Assembly (NCBI GenBank): GCA_943367715.1
Contig: CALRJY020000005.1
Span: 62,001 to 126,000, forward strand
DNA length: 64,000 nt
Source: JAEYXS01 sp943367715
GTDB lineage: Bacteria; Verrucomicrobiota; Verrucomicrobiia; Limisphaerales; JAEYXS01
Reading direction: 5' to 3'
The position numbers were made by a program, and so were the translations under genes. This document shows, one piece after another, positions 53,797 to 60,497 of the stretch. The first letter of the stretch is position 1; each line of letters opens with the position of its first letter. The notes below the pieces were generated by a model. It did no database searches, was not told the DNA's origin, and worked only from the letters and a program-made list of their open reading frames with translations.

Positions 53797-54078
53797 TTAT
53801 CGCGGGCCGGATGGCAGCGGGTTGGTGGCGCCATCGTCCGAGGGAGAGGTGGCTCCATCTCTGATCGCCAACTGGGCGGCGCTATCGGTCGCTGCGCAAG
53901 CATCGAGTGCCTGCAACAGTTGCTGGTGACGCAGGCGGGCCTGCGTTTCGCGGAACAACTCCACGAACAGGGGCAGATCTTTGGCCACCACGGCGGGACC
54001 ACGACGGTCCTCACACCATTTCCGGAACTCATCCCAGTCCGTCAGAGTTTTATGATAGACTTCGACGTTGTCATTCAT
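53797..54078 (-). CDS. hypothetical protein, second gene of a ribbon-helix-helix pair
   Basis: A 93-residue protein (MNDNVEVYHKTLTDWDEFRK), helical in its first 65 residues with LPLFVELFRETQARLRHQQL, then a polar, Gly/Ser/Asp-rich tail. No family was recognised. It starts 17 bases after the stop of the 54096-54383 gene, so the two form a short operon of unknown role. The C-terminal end is convergent with the propeller gene. Toxin-antitoxin pairing is possible but not supported by any motif. Confidence 0.55.
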   Translation of the reverse strand: MNDNVEVYHKTLTDWDEFRKWCEDRRGPAVVAKDLPLFVELFRETQARLRHQQLLQALDACAATDSAAQLAIRDGATSPSDDGATNPLPSGPR

Positions 54079-54095
54079 AACTCAAACAAAGAAGG

Positions 54096-54383
54096 TCAGT
54101 TTTTTTTGGCCCGGCCACGCGGTTGCGGGGCCCCATCACCTTTAGTGCGGGAAGACGGGGTGCCGTCGTTTTTTGCCCGTGGAGACGGTGGGGCCGCATC
54201 GTTGATCGTGAAGCGCAACGGCATGGAAAAAGAGCCGCCGTTCTTCTCGATGGAACGTAATGCCGCATGCAAAATCATGCTTACCACATCAGTTGAGGAA
54301 AGCCGCGTATGCTCCGAGATACGTCTTACTACTTCTTCGTCATCGGCATAGAGCCGGATGCGGACTTGATTTGGTTTCAGCAT
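54096..54383 (-). CDS. small ribbon-helix-helix-like protein with acidic/basic repeat tail
   Basis: A 95-residue protein from ATG 54381-54383 (MLKPNQVRIRLYADDEEVVR). Residues 5-50 show the beta strand then two-helix layout of Arc/CopG-type DNA-binding proteins (QVRIRLYADDEEVVRRISEH, then SSTDVVSMILHAALRSI). The tail (PPSPRAKNDGTPSS, GDGAPQPRGRAKKN) is low-complexity, Lys/Arg-rich. An upstream ATG 54437 would add 18 residues before the strand; it is less family-like. It is the first of a two-gene unit. A palindrome AACAGAACTGTT lies 28 bases before the start, a plausible self-operator. Confidence 0.6.
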   Translation of the reverse strand: MLKPNQVRIRLYADDEEVVRRISEHTRLSSTDVVSMILHAALRSIEKNGGSFSMPLRFTINDAAPPSPRAKNDGTPSSRTKGDGAPQPRGRAKKN

Positions 54384-54410
54384 GAGGTTCGGTCGTTTCT
54401 CCAGAGCCTT

Positions 54411-54422
54411 AACAGAACTGTT
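54411..54422. promoter_or_regulatory. palindrome AACAGAACTGTT upstream of RHH-like gene
   Basis: AACAG-AA-CTGTT, 5-bp perfect arms, 28 bases upstream of the proposed start of the ribbon-helix-helix-like gene. Placement fits an operator for self-repression, which is common in this fold; this is inference. Confidence 0.35.
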
Positions 54423-54665
54423 GGTTGATAAACACATTTCAATTTAGCTGGTTTTGGCACAGTTGGATACAATTGACTAAACTGAGCCTGCTGGTGAAAG
54501 GTCCGCCAGCTTGCAAATTGCCGCTATGCGATGAACAGCCCAGAGAGCGGGGAGGGTCTTACCCCAAAACTGATGCATTTTGCATGGAGGATTCTAGGGG
54601 CGAAATTTGCAACATGCTTGGCCGCAAGGAGTGTGAGGAAGAGAACCCACGGAAAGGACGAAAAA

Positions 54666-54740
54666 TGGCTCCAGAGGTAGGACTCGAACCTACAACCACA
54701 CGGTTAACAGCCGCGTGCTCTACCATTGAGCTACTCTGGA
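54666..54740 (-). tRNA. tRNA-Asn (anticodon GTT)
   Basis: The minus strand reads TCCAGAG (acceptor 5'), AGCTCAATGGTAGAGC (D arm), anticodon loop CTGTTAA with anticodon GTT, T-arm with GTTCGAGTC, acceptor CTCTGGA and G-CCA (75 bases including the encoded CCA). All stems pair. A good promoter lies upstream at 54757-54785. Confidence 0.95.
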
Positions 54741-54756
54741 ACGCAAACGGGCGCAC

Positions 54757-54785
54757 AATCTAGCGAGCACCCCCGTGAGCGTCAA
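54757..54785 (-). promoter_or_regulatory. sigma-70 promoter of tRNA-Asn
   Basis: On the minus strand TTGACG (54780-54785) and TAGATT (54757-54762) are separated by exactly 17 bases, and the -10 ends 16 bases before the tRNA 5' end. This is the clearest promoter in the window. Confidence 0.75.
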
Positions 54786-54914
54786 CTAGTGATTTCCCCT
54801 TTTTCTAGAGCTGGAAAAAGCGACGGAAACTGCTGGCAGAAAAGGGGTTAAGCGGCGTGATGCTATTGACGTGGCGGAATCTTTTTCGCCGGACTATACT
54901 GACGGACCATTGAG

Positions 54915-55466
54915 ATGAAGAGGCTGGCCTTAACCCGGAGAAAAACCGCCTTCCTGCTGGTCGTTCTGGCGGGGGCGCTGATCTGGGCCAGCCTGTCACA
55001 CCAGCGGGAGGCTGATCGCGGGTTGGTGATATTGGGCCCCGTGACGCTGACTAATAATCAGTTTCAAATCACGGTGACCAATATCAGTGAACGGGTGATC
55101 TCACATGAACTGTCTTCGCCTCACTTCAGGCGCGCGGATGAATGGGGGACGTTTTCACTGCTTTCCTTCCACTATCTGCCTAATGGCCAGCGAATGGTCA
55201 TCATGCCCGAGAAGCTGTCGCCGAAAGCGGCGCAAGTCTTAAGCGGGACAACGCCCAGATATATCAGTGCGCCTTTTGAAGCGACGGCCTGGCGGGTGGC
55301 GGTGGTGTGGAGCTACGACGAACAGACCTTCTGGGAAAAACACTGGTATCAGTTCCTCACCCGCTTGCAGGGCCAGGTGCCTTATCCCTTGCCGGTGCTG
55401 CATACGAATTATTCTCCGGAGGTACCCATCGGTTCAAGCCGCTTGCCGAAGCACCTGTATCCGTAA
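54915..55466 (+). CDS. hypothetical membrane-anchored protein
   Basis: A 183-residue protein with one N-terminal membrane segment after a basic start (MKRLALTRRKTAFLLVVLAG, to about 26). The remainder is probably periplasmic and beta-rich (GLVILGPVTLTNNQFQITVT, RYISAPFEATAWRVAVVWSY). No family was recognised. It stands at the left of a run of five small plus-strand genes and is 11 bases before yjbQ. Function unknown. Confidence 0.65.
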   Translation: MKRLALTRRKTAFLLVVLAGALIWASLSHQREADRGLVILGPVTLTNNQFQITVTNISERVISHELSSPHFRRADEWGTFSLLSFHYLPNGQRMVIMPEKLSPKAAQVLSGTTPRYISAPFEATAWRVAVVWSYDEQTFWEKHWYQFLTRLQGQVPYPLPVLHTNYSPEVPIGSSRLPKHLYP

Positions 55467-55477
55467 CATGATGCCTT

Positions 55478-55897
55478 ATGAAATCCCTTACCGAACATCT
55501 GTGGTTTGAGATCCCGGGACGGCGCGGTTTTGAGAACATCACGCCGACGGTGGAGGGGCTGGTGCGGAAGAGCGGCGTTATGGAAGGGCTGTGTTTGGTA
55601 AATGCCATGCACATAACCGCGTCGGTGTTCATAAACGATGATGAGGGCGGGCTCCACCATGATTATGAGGTGTGGCTGGAGAAGCTGGCGCCGCATGCAC
55701 CGACCACGCAGTATCAGCATAACCGCACGGGGGAGGATAATGCGGATGCGCATCTGAAACGGCAGATCATGGGGCGTGAAGTGGTGGTGGCGATCACGAA
55801 GGGCAAATTGGACATGGGGCCGTGGGAGCAAATCTTCTATGGGGAGTTTGATGGAAACCGGCGCAAGCGGGTGCTGGTGAAGATCATCGGGGAGTGA
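55478..55897 (+). CDS. YjbQ family protein (UPF0047)
   Basis: A 139-residue cytosolic protein of the YjbQ/UPF0047 family (MKSLTEHLWFEIPGRRGFEN). Core motifs are present: HITASVFINDDEGGLHHDYE, YQHNRTGEDNADAHLKRQIM and KGKLDMGPWEQIFYGEFDGN. Homologues have weak thiamine-phosphate-synthase activity; the real role is not certain. It starts 11 bases after the upstream gene and is followed after 18 bases by the 55916 gene. A truncated, frameshifted duplicate of its 3' third lies at 56506-56621. Confidence 0.88.
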   Translation: MKSLTEHLWFEIPGRRGFENITPTVEGLVRKSGVMEGLCLVNAMHITASVFINDDEGGLHHDYEVWLEKLAPHAPTTQYQHNRTGEDNADAHLKRQIMGREVVVAITKGKLDMGPWEQIFYGEFDGNRRKRVLVKIIGE

Positions 55898-55915
55898 AGA
55901 AAGATGGGGTGACCA

Positions 55916-56494
55916 ATGAAGGATAAGATCATTCAAGAGCTCCGGGCAGATGCAGCTACCAAGCTGTCCAAACTGCCGAAGTATGACGGCGTCAAGGCAC
56001 TACAATTGCGTTGGCCTAAACAGGTGCCGGATGAGGGGTTGGGCTATGATGTCGTTGACTATCATAAGGGGGCTGTGGCGGGGTATGTGATGGGGAAGGT
56101 GGTCGATGAAAAGACAACCATTGCGCTGTTTGCCTTGTCTTCCGGTGAATGGGCGGCGGCGATCGCTCCCGCCAAGCCGCCGTTCCTTTTTGATGGCTTG
56201 TTTCAATTCGAAATCATAGACGACCAGTCAAACAGCACCTGCTTTAAGAGAGTGGAGAAGCTATTACGGGGCATTTGTTATGAAGCTGATGGATGGTTGC
56301 TGTATCAACACAGCAAGCAAATCGCGCTCATCCATAAACCTACCGGCAGAAAATGGGATTTCAGCAATTCAGTGGGTGGCGGCGGAGAAGATCTGGGCAG
56401 TTTCATTTGGCCAGTCGAGCCGGAGCATGCGCGGACGATTGCGGCCACTTTAGCCTTCGCCAGGATGTGGCTGTATGGTTGTGATTTTAGCTGA
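55916..56494 (+). CDS. hypothetical protein
   Basis: A 192-residue predicted cytosolic protein. No motif was recognised; it has alternating charged helices and strands (MKDKIIQELRADAATKLSKL, QVPDEGLGYDVVDYHKGAVA, RKWDFSNSVGGGGEDLGSFI). It sits between yjbQ and the yjbQ remnant, suggesting that this gene, or the segment containing it, arrived together with a duplication. Function unknown. Confidence 0.65.
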   Translation: MKDKIIQELRADAATKLSKLPKYDGVKALQLRWPKQVPDEGLGYDVVDYHKGAVAGYVMGKVVDEKTTIALFALSSGEWAAAIAPAKPPFLFDGLFQFEIIDDQSNSTCFKRVEKLLRGICYEADGWLLYQHSKQIALIHKPTGRKWDFSNSVGGGGEDLGSFIWPVEPEHARTIAATLAFARMWLYGCDFS

Positions 56495-56505
56495 TCGGAG
56501 CGAGA

Positions 56506-56621
56506 GTGGTGGTGGCGATTACAAAAGGACGGCTGGATATGGGACCGTGGGAGCAGATATTTTATGGGGAGTTCGACGGGAACAGAAAGAGCGGGTACTG
56601 GTGAAAATCATCGGGGAGTAA
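56506..56621 (+). pseudogene. truncated, frameshifted duplicate of the yjbQ 3' end
   Basis: Bases 56506-56621 match the last third of the yjbQ gene at 55778-55897. Residues VVAITKGRLDMGPWEQIFYG and EFDGNR repeat almost unchanged. The frame then shifts: from the AAC codon to the stop there are 41 bases rather than 42, which is a one-base loss after EFDGNR, giving SGYW and a stop. The start is missing. The lack of a full N-terminus and the frameshift make this a remnant, not a gene. Confidence 0.85.
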
Positions 56622-56661
56622 GGGATTGGTGGAGAAGTAGGGCATCGGGCAAAAGAAGGTT

Positions 56662-57015
56662 ATGAATCATACGAAAGATGCGGCGAGAATGCTGATTGCG
56701 TATTGTCTCTCGGCGTATTTGTTCATGCTGATCCTTCACATTTACGGGCTGATCAGGTTTGGAGCATGGGATTCGCACTCCCCTTGGTGGTTTCCGCTGG
56801 CAGCGCCATTTACGGTTTTCTGTTTTGTGTTGATGGCGGTGGTTTCTGTTTTGTCATTCGGTATGCTCAAGATGTCACTGGGGCTGAAAATACTGGCGCT
56901 AGTCGGGTTCCCGACCTTGAACTATCTGGTTCATCGATGGATTGCCAAGAGATGGTTTAAAACGGACGGGAAGCCGCGCAAGGCTGTTAACAGTGAAGAA
57001 TCTCCAGAGGCATGA
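56662..57015 (+). CDS. small membrane protein of unknown function
   Basis: A 117-residue protein with about three hydrophobic helices (AYCLSAYLFMLILHIYGL, WWFPLAAPFTVFCFVLMAVV, GLKILALVGFPTLNYLV) and a short charged tail. No family was recognised. Its stop overlaps the next gene's ATG (ATGA), implying translational coupling with the lipoprotein gene. A role in the same process is inferred from that only. Confidence 0.65.
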   Translation: MNHTKDAARMLIAYCLSAYLFMLILHIYGLIRFGAWDSHSPWWFPLAAPFTVFCFVLMAVVSVLSFGMLKMSLGLKILALVGFPTLNYLVHRWIAKRWFKTDGKPRKAVNSEESPEA

Positions 57016-57662
57016 AAGATATGGCGAGATTTTTGGTTCTCACAGTAATGCCTGCTCTTTTGCTTTCACTGACGATGGGTTGTGCCAGTTCGAGTTCCGT
57101 TCCGCGTGGATTGGTGCTTTCAATTGAGGGCGCGGTATCCGGAGTAAATGTGGAGGAGGTCGCATGTGAGGCGAAAACGGAGCTCCTCAAAACCACCACT
57201 GACACTGCAGGGCGTTTCCATGCTCGATCAAAGTGGCTCGGAGTTCCAGCCAGTGTCTTGCTCAATAAGACAGGTTATTTCGATGCGGTGTGTTCGTTGG
57301 ATGGGAGGAACTCAAGGTATATCCTGTGGCCCAAAAACCCGGAATCCCCCAAGTTTGAACCAAGTATGCCTGATGAATACGTCAACTCTCGCGCGGGATC
57401 ATCGGTTGACCTGACTTCTGCAGACTATTTCACAACCCTTAGTGTGGCGTTTGAAAAGAAGGAGGCCATTCGTGGCAGCATGATCAAGAACTGGGAACGG
57501 CTCGAACGGAGGTATGACCTTGCCTTGATGCTTTCCATTTTCGGTGAGGGTGAGGATTTTGATTTTCTTCGCAGTGCGGCTTTGGAGGAGAAACGGGGCA
57601 AATTTATTCGTGAGAAGATGCTTTTGAACACGCTCTTGAATCCGGTGAGTGAGCAGGAATGA
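57012..57662 (+). CDS. predicted lipoprotein, 5' part of a gene split by an in-frame TGA
   Basis: A 216-residue lipoprotein: signal FLVLTVMPALLLSLTMGC with lipobox TMGC (Cys24). The following part has SVPRGLVLSIEGAVSGVNVE and DTAGRFHARSKWLGVPASVL, a carboxypeptidase-regulatory-like beta sandwich near 35-120, then a helical segment. The frame ends at TGA 57660-57662, and the next reading frame, 57663 onward, continues in the same phase with no start needed (RLIEDALAGAYGKEAQEQAL). Together the two parts would make one protein of about 352 residues, with the TGA at codon 217. A TGG-to-TGA change would explain it. The start overlaps the preceding stop (ATGA). Confidence 0.75.
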   Translation: MKDMARFLVLTVMPALLLSLTMGCASSSSVPRGLVLSIEGAVSGVNVEEVACEAKTELLKTTTDTAGRFHARSKWLGVPASVLLNKTGYFDAVCSLDGRNSRYILWPKNPESPKFEPSMPDEYVNSRAGSSVDLTSADYFTTLSVAFEKKEAIRGSMIKNWERLERRYDLALMLSIFGEGEDFDFLRSAALEEKRGKFIREKMLLNTLLNPVSEQE

Positions 57663-58070
57663 CGGTTAATTGAAGATGCATTGGCAGGAGCATACGGGAA
57701 GGAGGCTCAAGAGCAGGCACTTATCAATTTAAGGCTGGGTCCGTCAGAGGAGGCAGCGCGTTTGCTGGATCGAACTGGATTCAAAAGAGATGCCAAGTAT
57801 GTCCGCCGAGAAGCCGGGGGAAAATCTGATGCAGCAACCTCTTTGGAATGTGTGATAGCCAGTGTCAGCCCTAAATTGCTTTCGGGGAAAACTCGGCCAT
57901 CCACGGAGAGATTTCAGAGTTTCATTTTAAGCAGGACTGAGAAGGAGGTGTTGTTCGGCTGCATCTATCCTGACCAGCGGGATGCCAAACCTGTCTTCGT
58001 CGGGATGGAGCATGACGGGAAAAGATGGGTGCTCGAATCAAGGTCCTTTTCCGGGTACATTATCCGGTAA
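57663..58070 (+). pseudogene. 3' part of the split lipoprotein gene
   Basis: This is in the same frame as 57012-57662 and continues right after its TGA: RLIEDALAGAYGKEAQEQAL, NLRLGPSEEAARLLDRTGFK, ending RSFSGYIIR at 58070. A TTG at 57681 could start a 129-residue product, but there is no sign of its own ribosome-binding site, and the sequence reads as the continuation of a helical domain. It is best seen as the lost C-terminal half of the lipoprotein gene unless the TGA is read through or is a sequencing error. Confidence 0.7.
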
Positions 58071-58460
58071 AGTGAGCGTTGAGACGCAGTTGGGAGACTT
58101 CGATCTCATGATGAATGAAAAAGCTTCAGTTCCTTCCAAATACCTCCCTTACCATGAATCAAGGGGTTTTACTTAATTTGTCTTGGCGGACTCTTTTTGA
58201 GGGGCAGCGGAAGTGGCGCAGTTGGCAAATCCTTTCCTGTCTAACCTGTTCTGCCACTGATATCTGGCGAGAAATCATCACTTCGGAAATAGCCGCCGTA
58301 ATCTGTGTGGGACTGGCTAAATCTGGTTGGTCCCGTCCAAAATTTGACGAATTTTGGAGGTTGAATCCCCGCTGGCGGTATCCTATCGTTGTCAGTCGAA
58401 AATTCACTTTAGATTAATGGCACAGTCCGGTGAGTTTTTGGCAGTCTGCATAAAGAAACT
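58071..58460. other. 390-base region with no supported gene
   Basis: Two short frames on opposite strands (58115-58417 and 58159-58407) overlap completely and neither shows family features or a good start. No terminator hairpin with a T-run was seen. The region should carry the promoter of the desaturase gene. Confidence 0.45.
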
Positions 58461-59501
58461 ATGATCAATGTCACCGCCTCGCCCGTTGAGGACCGCAAAG
58501 TCGCCGCGCCAGCCGCTACTCCTGCTTGGAAGACGATCGTCGCCAAGTATGAAAAGCCGTCGCTGGGCCGGGCCATCTGGCAGATGGTCAATACGCTCGT
58601 TCCTTTCGCCGCGCTGTGGTGGTTGATGTCCATCACCGTGCAAGTCTCGTGGTGGTACACGGTGCCGCTGGCGCTTCTGGCCGCCGGGTTTGTGGTGCGC
58701 GCGTTCATCATTTTTCATGATTGCGGCCATGGTTCCTTTTTTGCCAATCGCACCGCCAATAATGTGGTGGGCTTCATCACGGGCATGATCACCTTCACCC
58801 CGTATCTGCAATGGCGCTGGGAACATGCGGTGCATCACGCCACGAATGGTGACCTGGACCGCCGCAGTGTGGGGGATGTGTGGACGATGACGGTGAAAGA
58901 GTTTGAGGCGGCCTCGCCGGGCAAGCGCTTCATGTATCGCCTGAACCGCAATCCGTTCATCCTGTTCGCGATCGTGCCGGTGTTCCTGTTCATGGTGCAT
59001 CAGCGTTTTCCGAATCCGAAGGCGAGCCCGCGTGAGAAGCGCTCGGCCTGGTGGATGAATCTCGCGCTGGTGGGCATGATGACGGCGATGAGTTTTTGGC
59101 TGGGTTTCAAGACGTACATCATCCTGCAAGTGATCGTGATGGGCGTGGCGGCCAGCGCGGGTGTGTGGCTCTTCTACGTGCAGCACCAGTTTGAAGATAC
59201 TTACTGGGAACGCAGCGAGAACTGGGATTTCCTGACGGCGGCGCTGAAGGGCAGTTCGTTCTACAAGCTGCCGAAGATCCTGCAATGGTTCTCCGGCAAC
59301 ATCGGGTTCCATCACATCCATCATCTGAGCTCGCGCATTCCGAACTACTATCTGGAGAAGTGCCATAAGGCGGAGCCGCTCTTCCAGCAGGTGAAACCGA
59401 TCACGTTGTGGAGCAGCATGAAGTCGCTGACGTTCCGCCTGTGGGACGAGGAGAAGCGCAAGCTGGTGGGTTATCCGCGACGGACTTCGGCCCAGCAGTA
59501 A
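58461..59501 (+). CDS. fatty acid desaturase (acyl-lipid type)
   Basis: A 346-residue membrane di-iron enzyme that introduces double bonds into membrane lipid acyl chains. The three histidine boxes are present: HDCGH (in IIFHDCGHGSFFAN), HAVHH (in WRWEHAVHHATNGD) and HHIHH (in NIGFHHIHHLSSR). Four hydrophobic segments frame them (VNTLVPFAALWWLMSITVQV, TVPLALLAAGFVVRAFIIF, LFAIVPVFLFMVHQ, IILQVIVMGVAASAGVWLF). Length and motif spacing match DesA-like proteins. It is a single gene with a terminator after it. Confidence 0.95.
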   Translation: MINVTASPVEDRKVAAPAATPAWKTIVAKYEKPSLGRAIWQMVNTLVPFAALWWLMSITVQVSWWYTVPLALLAAGFVVRAFIIFHDCGHGSFFANRTANNVVGFITGMITFTPYLQWRWEHAVHHATNGDLDRRSVGDVWTMTVKEFEAASPGKRFMYRLNRNPFILFAIVPVFLFMVHQRFPNPKASPREKRSAWWMNLALVGMMTAMSFWLGFKTYIILQVIVMGVAASAGVWLFYVQHQFEDTYWERSENWDFLTAALKGSSFYKLPKILQWFSGNIGFHHIHHLSSRIPNYYLEKCHKAEPLFQQVKPITLWSSMKSLTFRLWDEEKRKLVGYPRRTSAQQ

Positions 59502-59521
59502 GGGGCTCAAATATTTTGGTG

Positions 59522-59556
59522 AACGGCGCTGTTTCGTGAGGAACCGCGCCGTTTTT
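59522..59556 (+). terminator. terminator of the desaturase gene
   Basis: AACGGCGC (59522-59529) pairs with GCGCCGTT (59546-59553), with an inner TTC/GAA pair, followed by TTTG TTTT. A clear rho-independent terminator 20 bases after the stop. Confidence 0.8.
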
Positions 59557-59715
59557 GTTTTCTTGGGGAAACGTCGCACATCCAACGCCCAACATCGAAC
59601 ATCGAAAGTGGGAAATCGCCAAGTCAAAGCGACAAGTTCCTAGGGAAACTTCAAGAATTGGAAAACGTTCCGTAGTGATGAGAAATCAATTCGGGCCTAC
59701 GAGAAATGTCAGCAG

Positions 59716-60165
59716 TCAATTTCGGGGTGGTTTGGGGCGAGAATCGAGGTGGTCGCGGATCATTTCATTGGGCTCTGCGTCCTGCCAGGTCATGGGAAAG
59801 GGTTTGCCGTCCAGTCGTTTGACGGGCTGGTCAGGGCGTCTGGTTTTGGGATTGAAGCTCCAATCGATAGCGACTTTCTCGCGCAGGGAGATAGCATATT
59901 CTCTATCGAGGCTGCCACGCCCTCGTAGATAAAAATCACGTTCCGTTTTGCCGTCCATGACAGTGAGAAGATCATCCCATGACTTGGGCCACTGATCATC
60001 ATGGGCTTTTAGATATTCGACGAGGAGGGTGCCCGTATCCCAAGCGGCGTAGGCCTCGCGGAAGTGCCGTGGAGCCTGAATGGCACTGTAAACGATAAAA
60101 CACAGAAAGCCTACGATGGCCAGCATGACGGCCCATAGTAGTTTTCGTTTAAGCGGTTTTTCCAT
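59716..60165 (-). CDS. small single-pass membrane protein
   Basis: A 149-residue protein from ATG 60163-60165 (MEKPLKRKLLWAVMLAIVGF). One membrane helix covers about 8-26, followed by an extracytoplasmic part with EAYAAWDTGTLLVEYLKAHD, DDLLTVMDGKTERDFYLRGR and KVAIDWSFNPKTRRPDQPVK. The 'WP.SWDDL' phrase resembles the globular tails of pseudopilin-like proteins of PVC bacteria, but this one lacks the prepilin signal. Convergent with the desaturase; otherwise isolated. Function unknown. Confidence 0.65.
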   Translation of the reverse strand: MEKPLKRKLLWAVMLAIVGFLCFIVYSAIQAPRHFREAYAAWDTGTLLVEYLKAHDDQWPKSWDDLLTVMDGKTERDFYLRGRGSLDREYAISLREKVAIDWSFNPKTRRPDQPVKRLDGKPFPMTWQDAEPNEMIRDHLDSRPKPPRN

Positions 60166-60497
60166 GGTGGTGACGCATATCTGGCGCAAGGCCGTCAATC
60201 AAGCAATGAGATAGTGAGCCGCCTGATTTCCATTTTTTTTGAAATTTTGTGTAGCTGGAGTGAGTTGTAGCGAGCGGAAGAATAACGCTACGCGGGAGGA
60301 ACTGGCAGGGTAGAGGCATGAGAAAAGATGAATTTTGTCTCCACCGGGCTCACCGGCCGCACCGGTGCCTACCGCTGGTGCGGGAAAGCAGGCATAGTGG
60401 CGACATGAACAGAAATGCAGAAGGACGAATGAAGAAAGCAGAAAGGAGCAGGAGATTGCGGCCTTGCGTCGTGGCGGAGGGTGGTCATTATTTTGGC
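60166..60497. other. 332-base intergenic region with dispersed repeat
   Basis: It contains the second copy of the 100-bp repeat (60241-60341, reverse complement of 37979-38080) and the block CCGGCCGCACCGG (60353-60365), whose reverse-orientation relative lies at 38129-38147. A long open frame across it (from 60318) is not used because it does not resemble the family. Confidence 0.55.
60241..60341 (-). repeat. 100-bp dispersed repeat, copy 2
   Basis: The reverse complement aligns gap-free with 37979-38080; the last 37 bases are identical. It lies between two divergent genes, as copy 1 does between the CxxCH gene and a small hypothetical gene. Confidence 0.75.

Noticed and set aside
54666..54740. 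tRNA-Asn as an integration site
   Set aside because: No direct repeat of the tRNA 3' end, integrase or phage gene was found on either side.
54425..54763. Open frame running across tRNA-Asn
   Set aside because: It spans the tRNA gene on the opposite strand and has no protein features.
58115..58417. Short frames on both strands before the desaturase
   Set aside because: They overlap fully, show no motif and no clear start; left unannotated.
60318..60497. Extended N-terminus of the sulfatase at 60498
   Set aside because: The extension overlaps the dispersed repeat and does not begin with a signal peptide, whereas Met at 60498 does.
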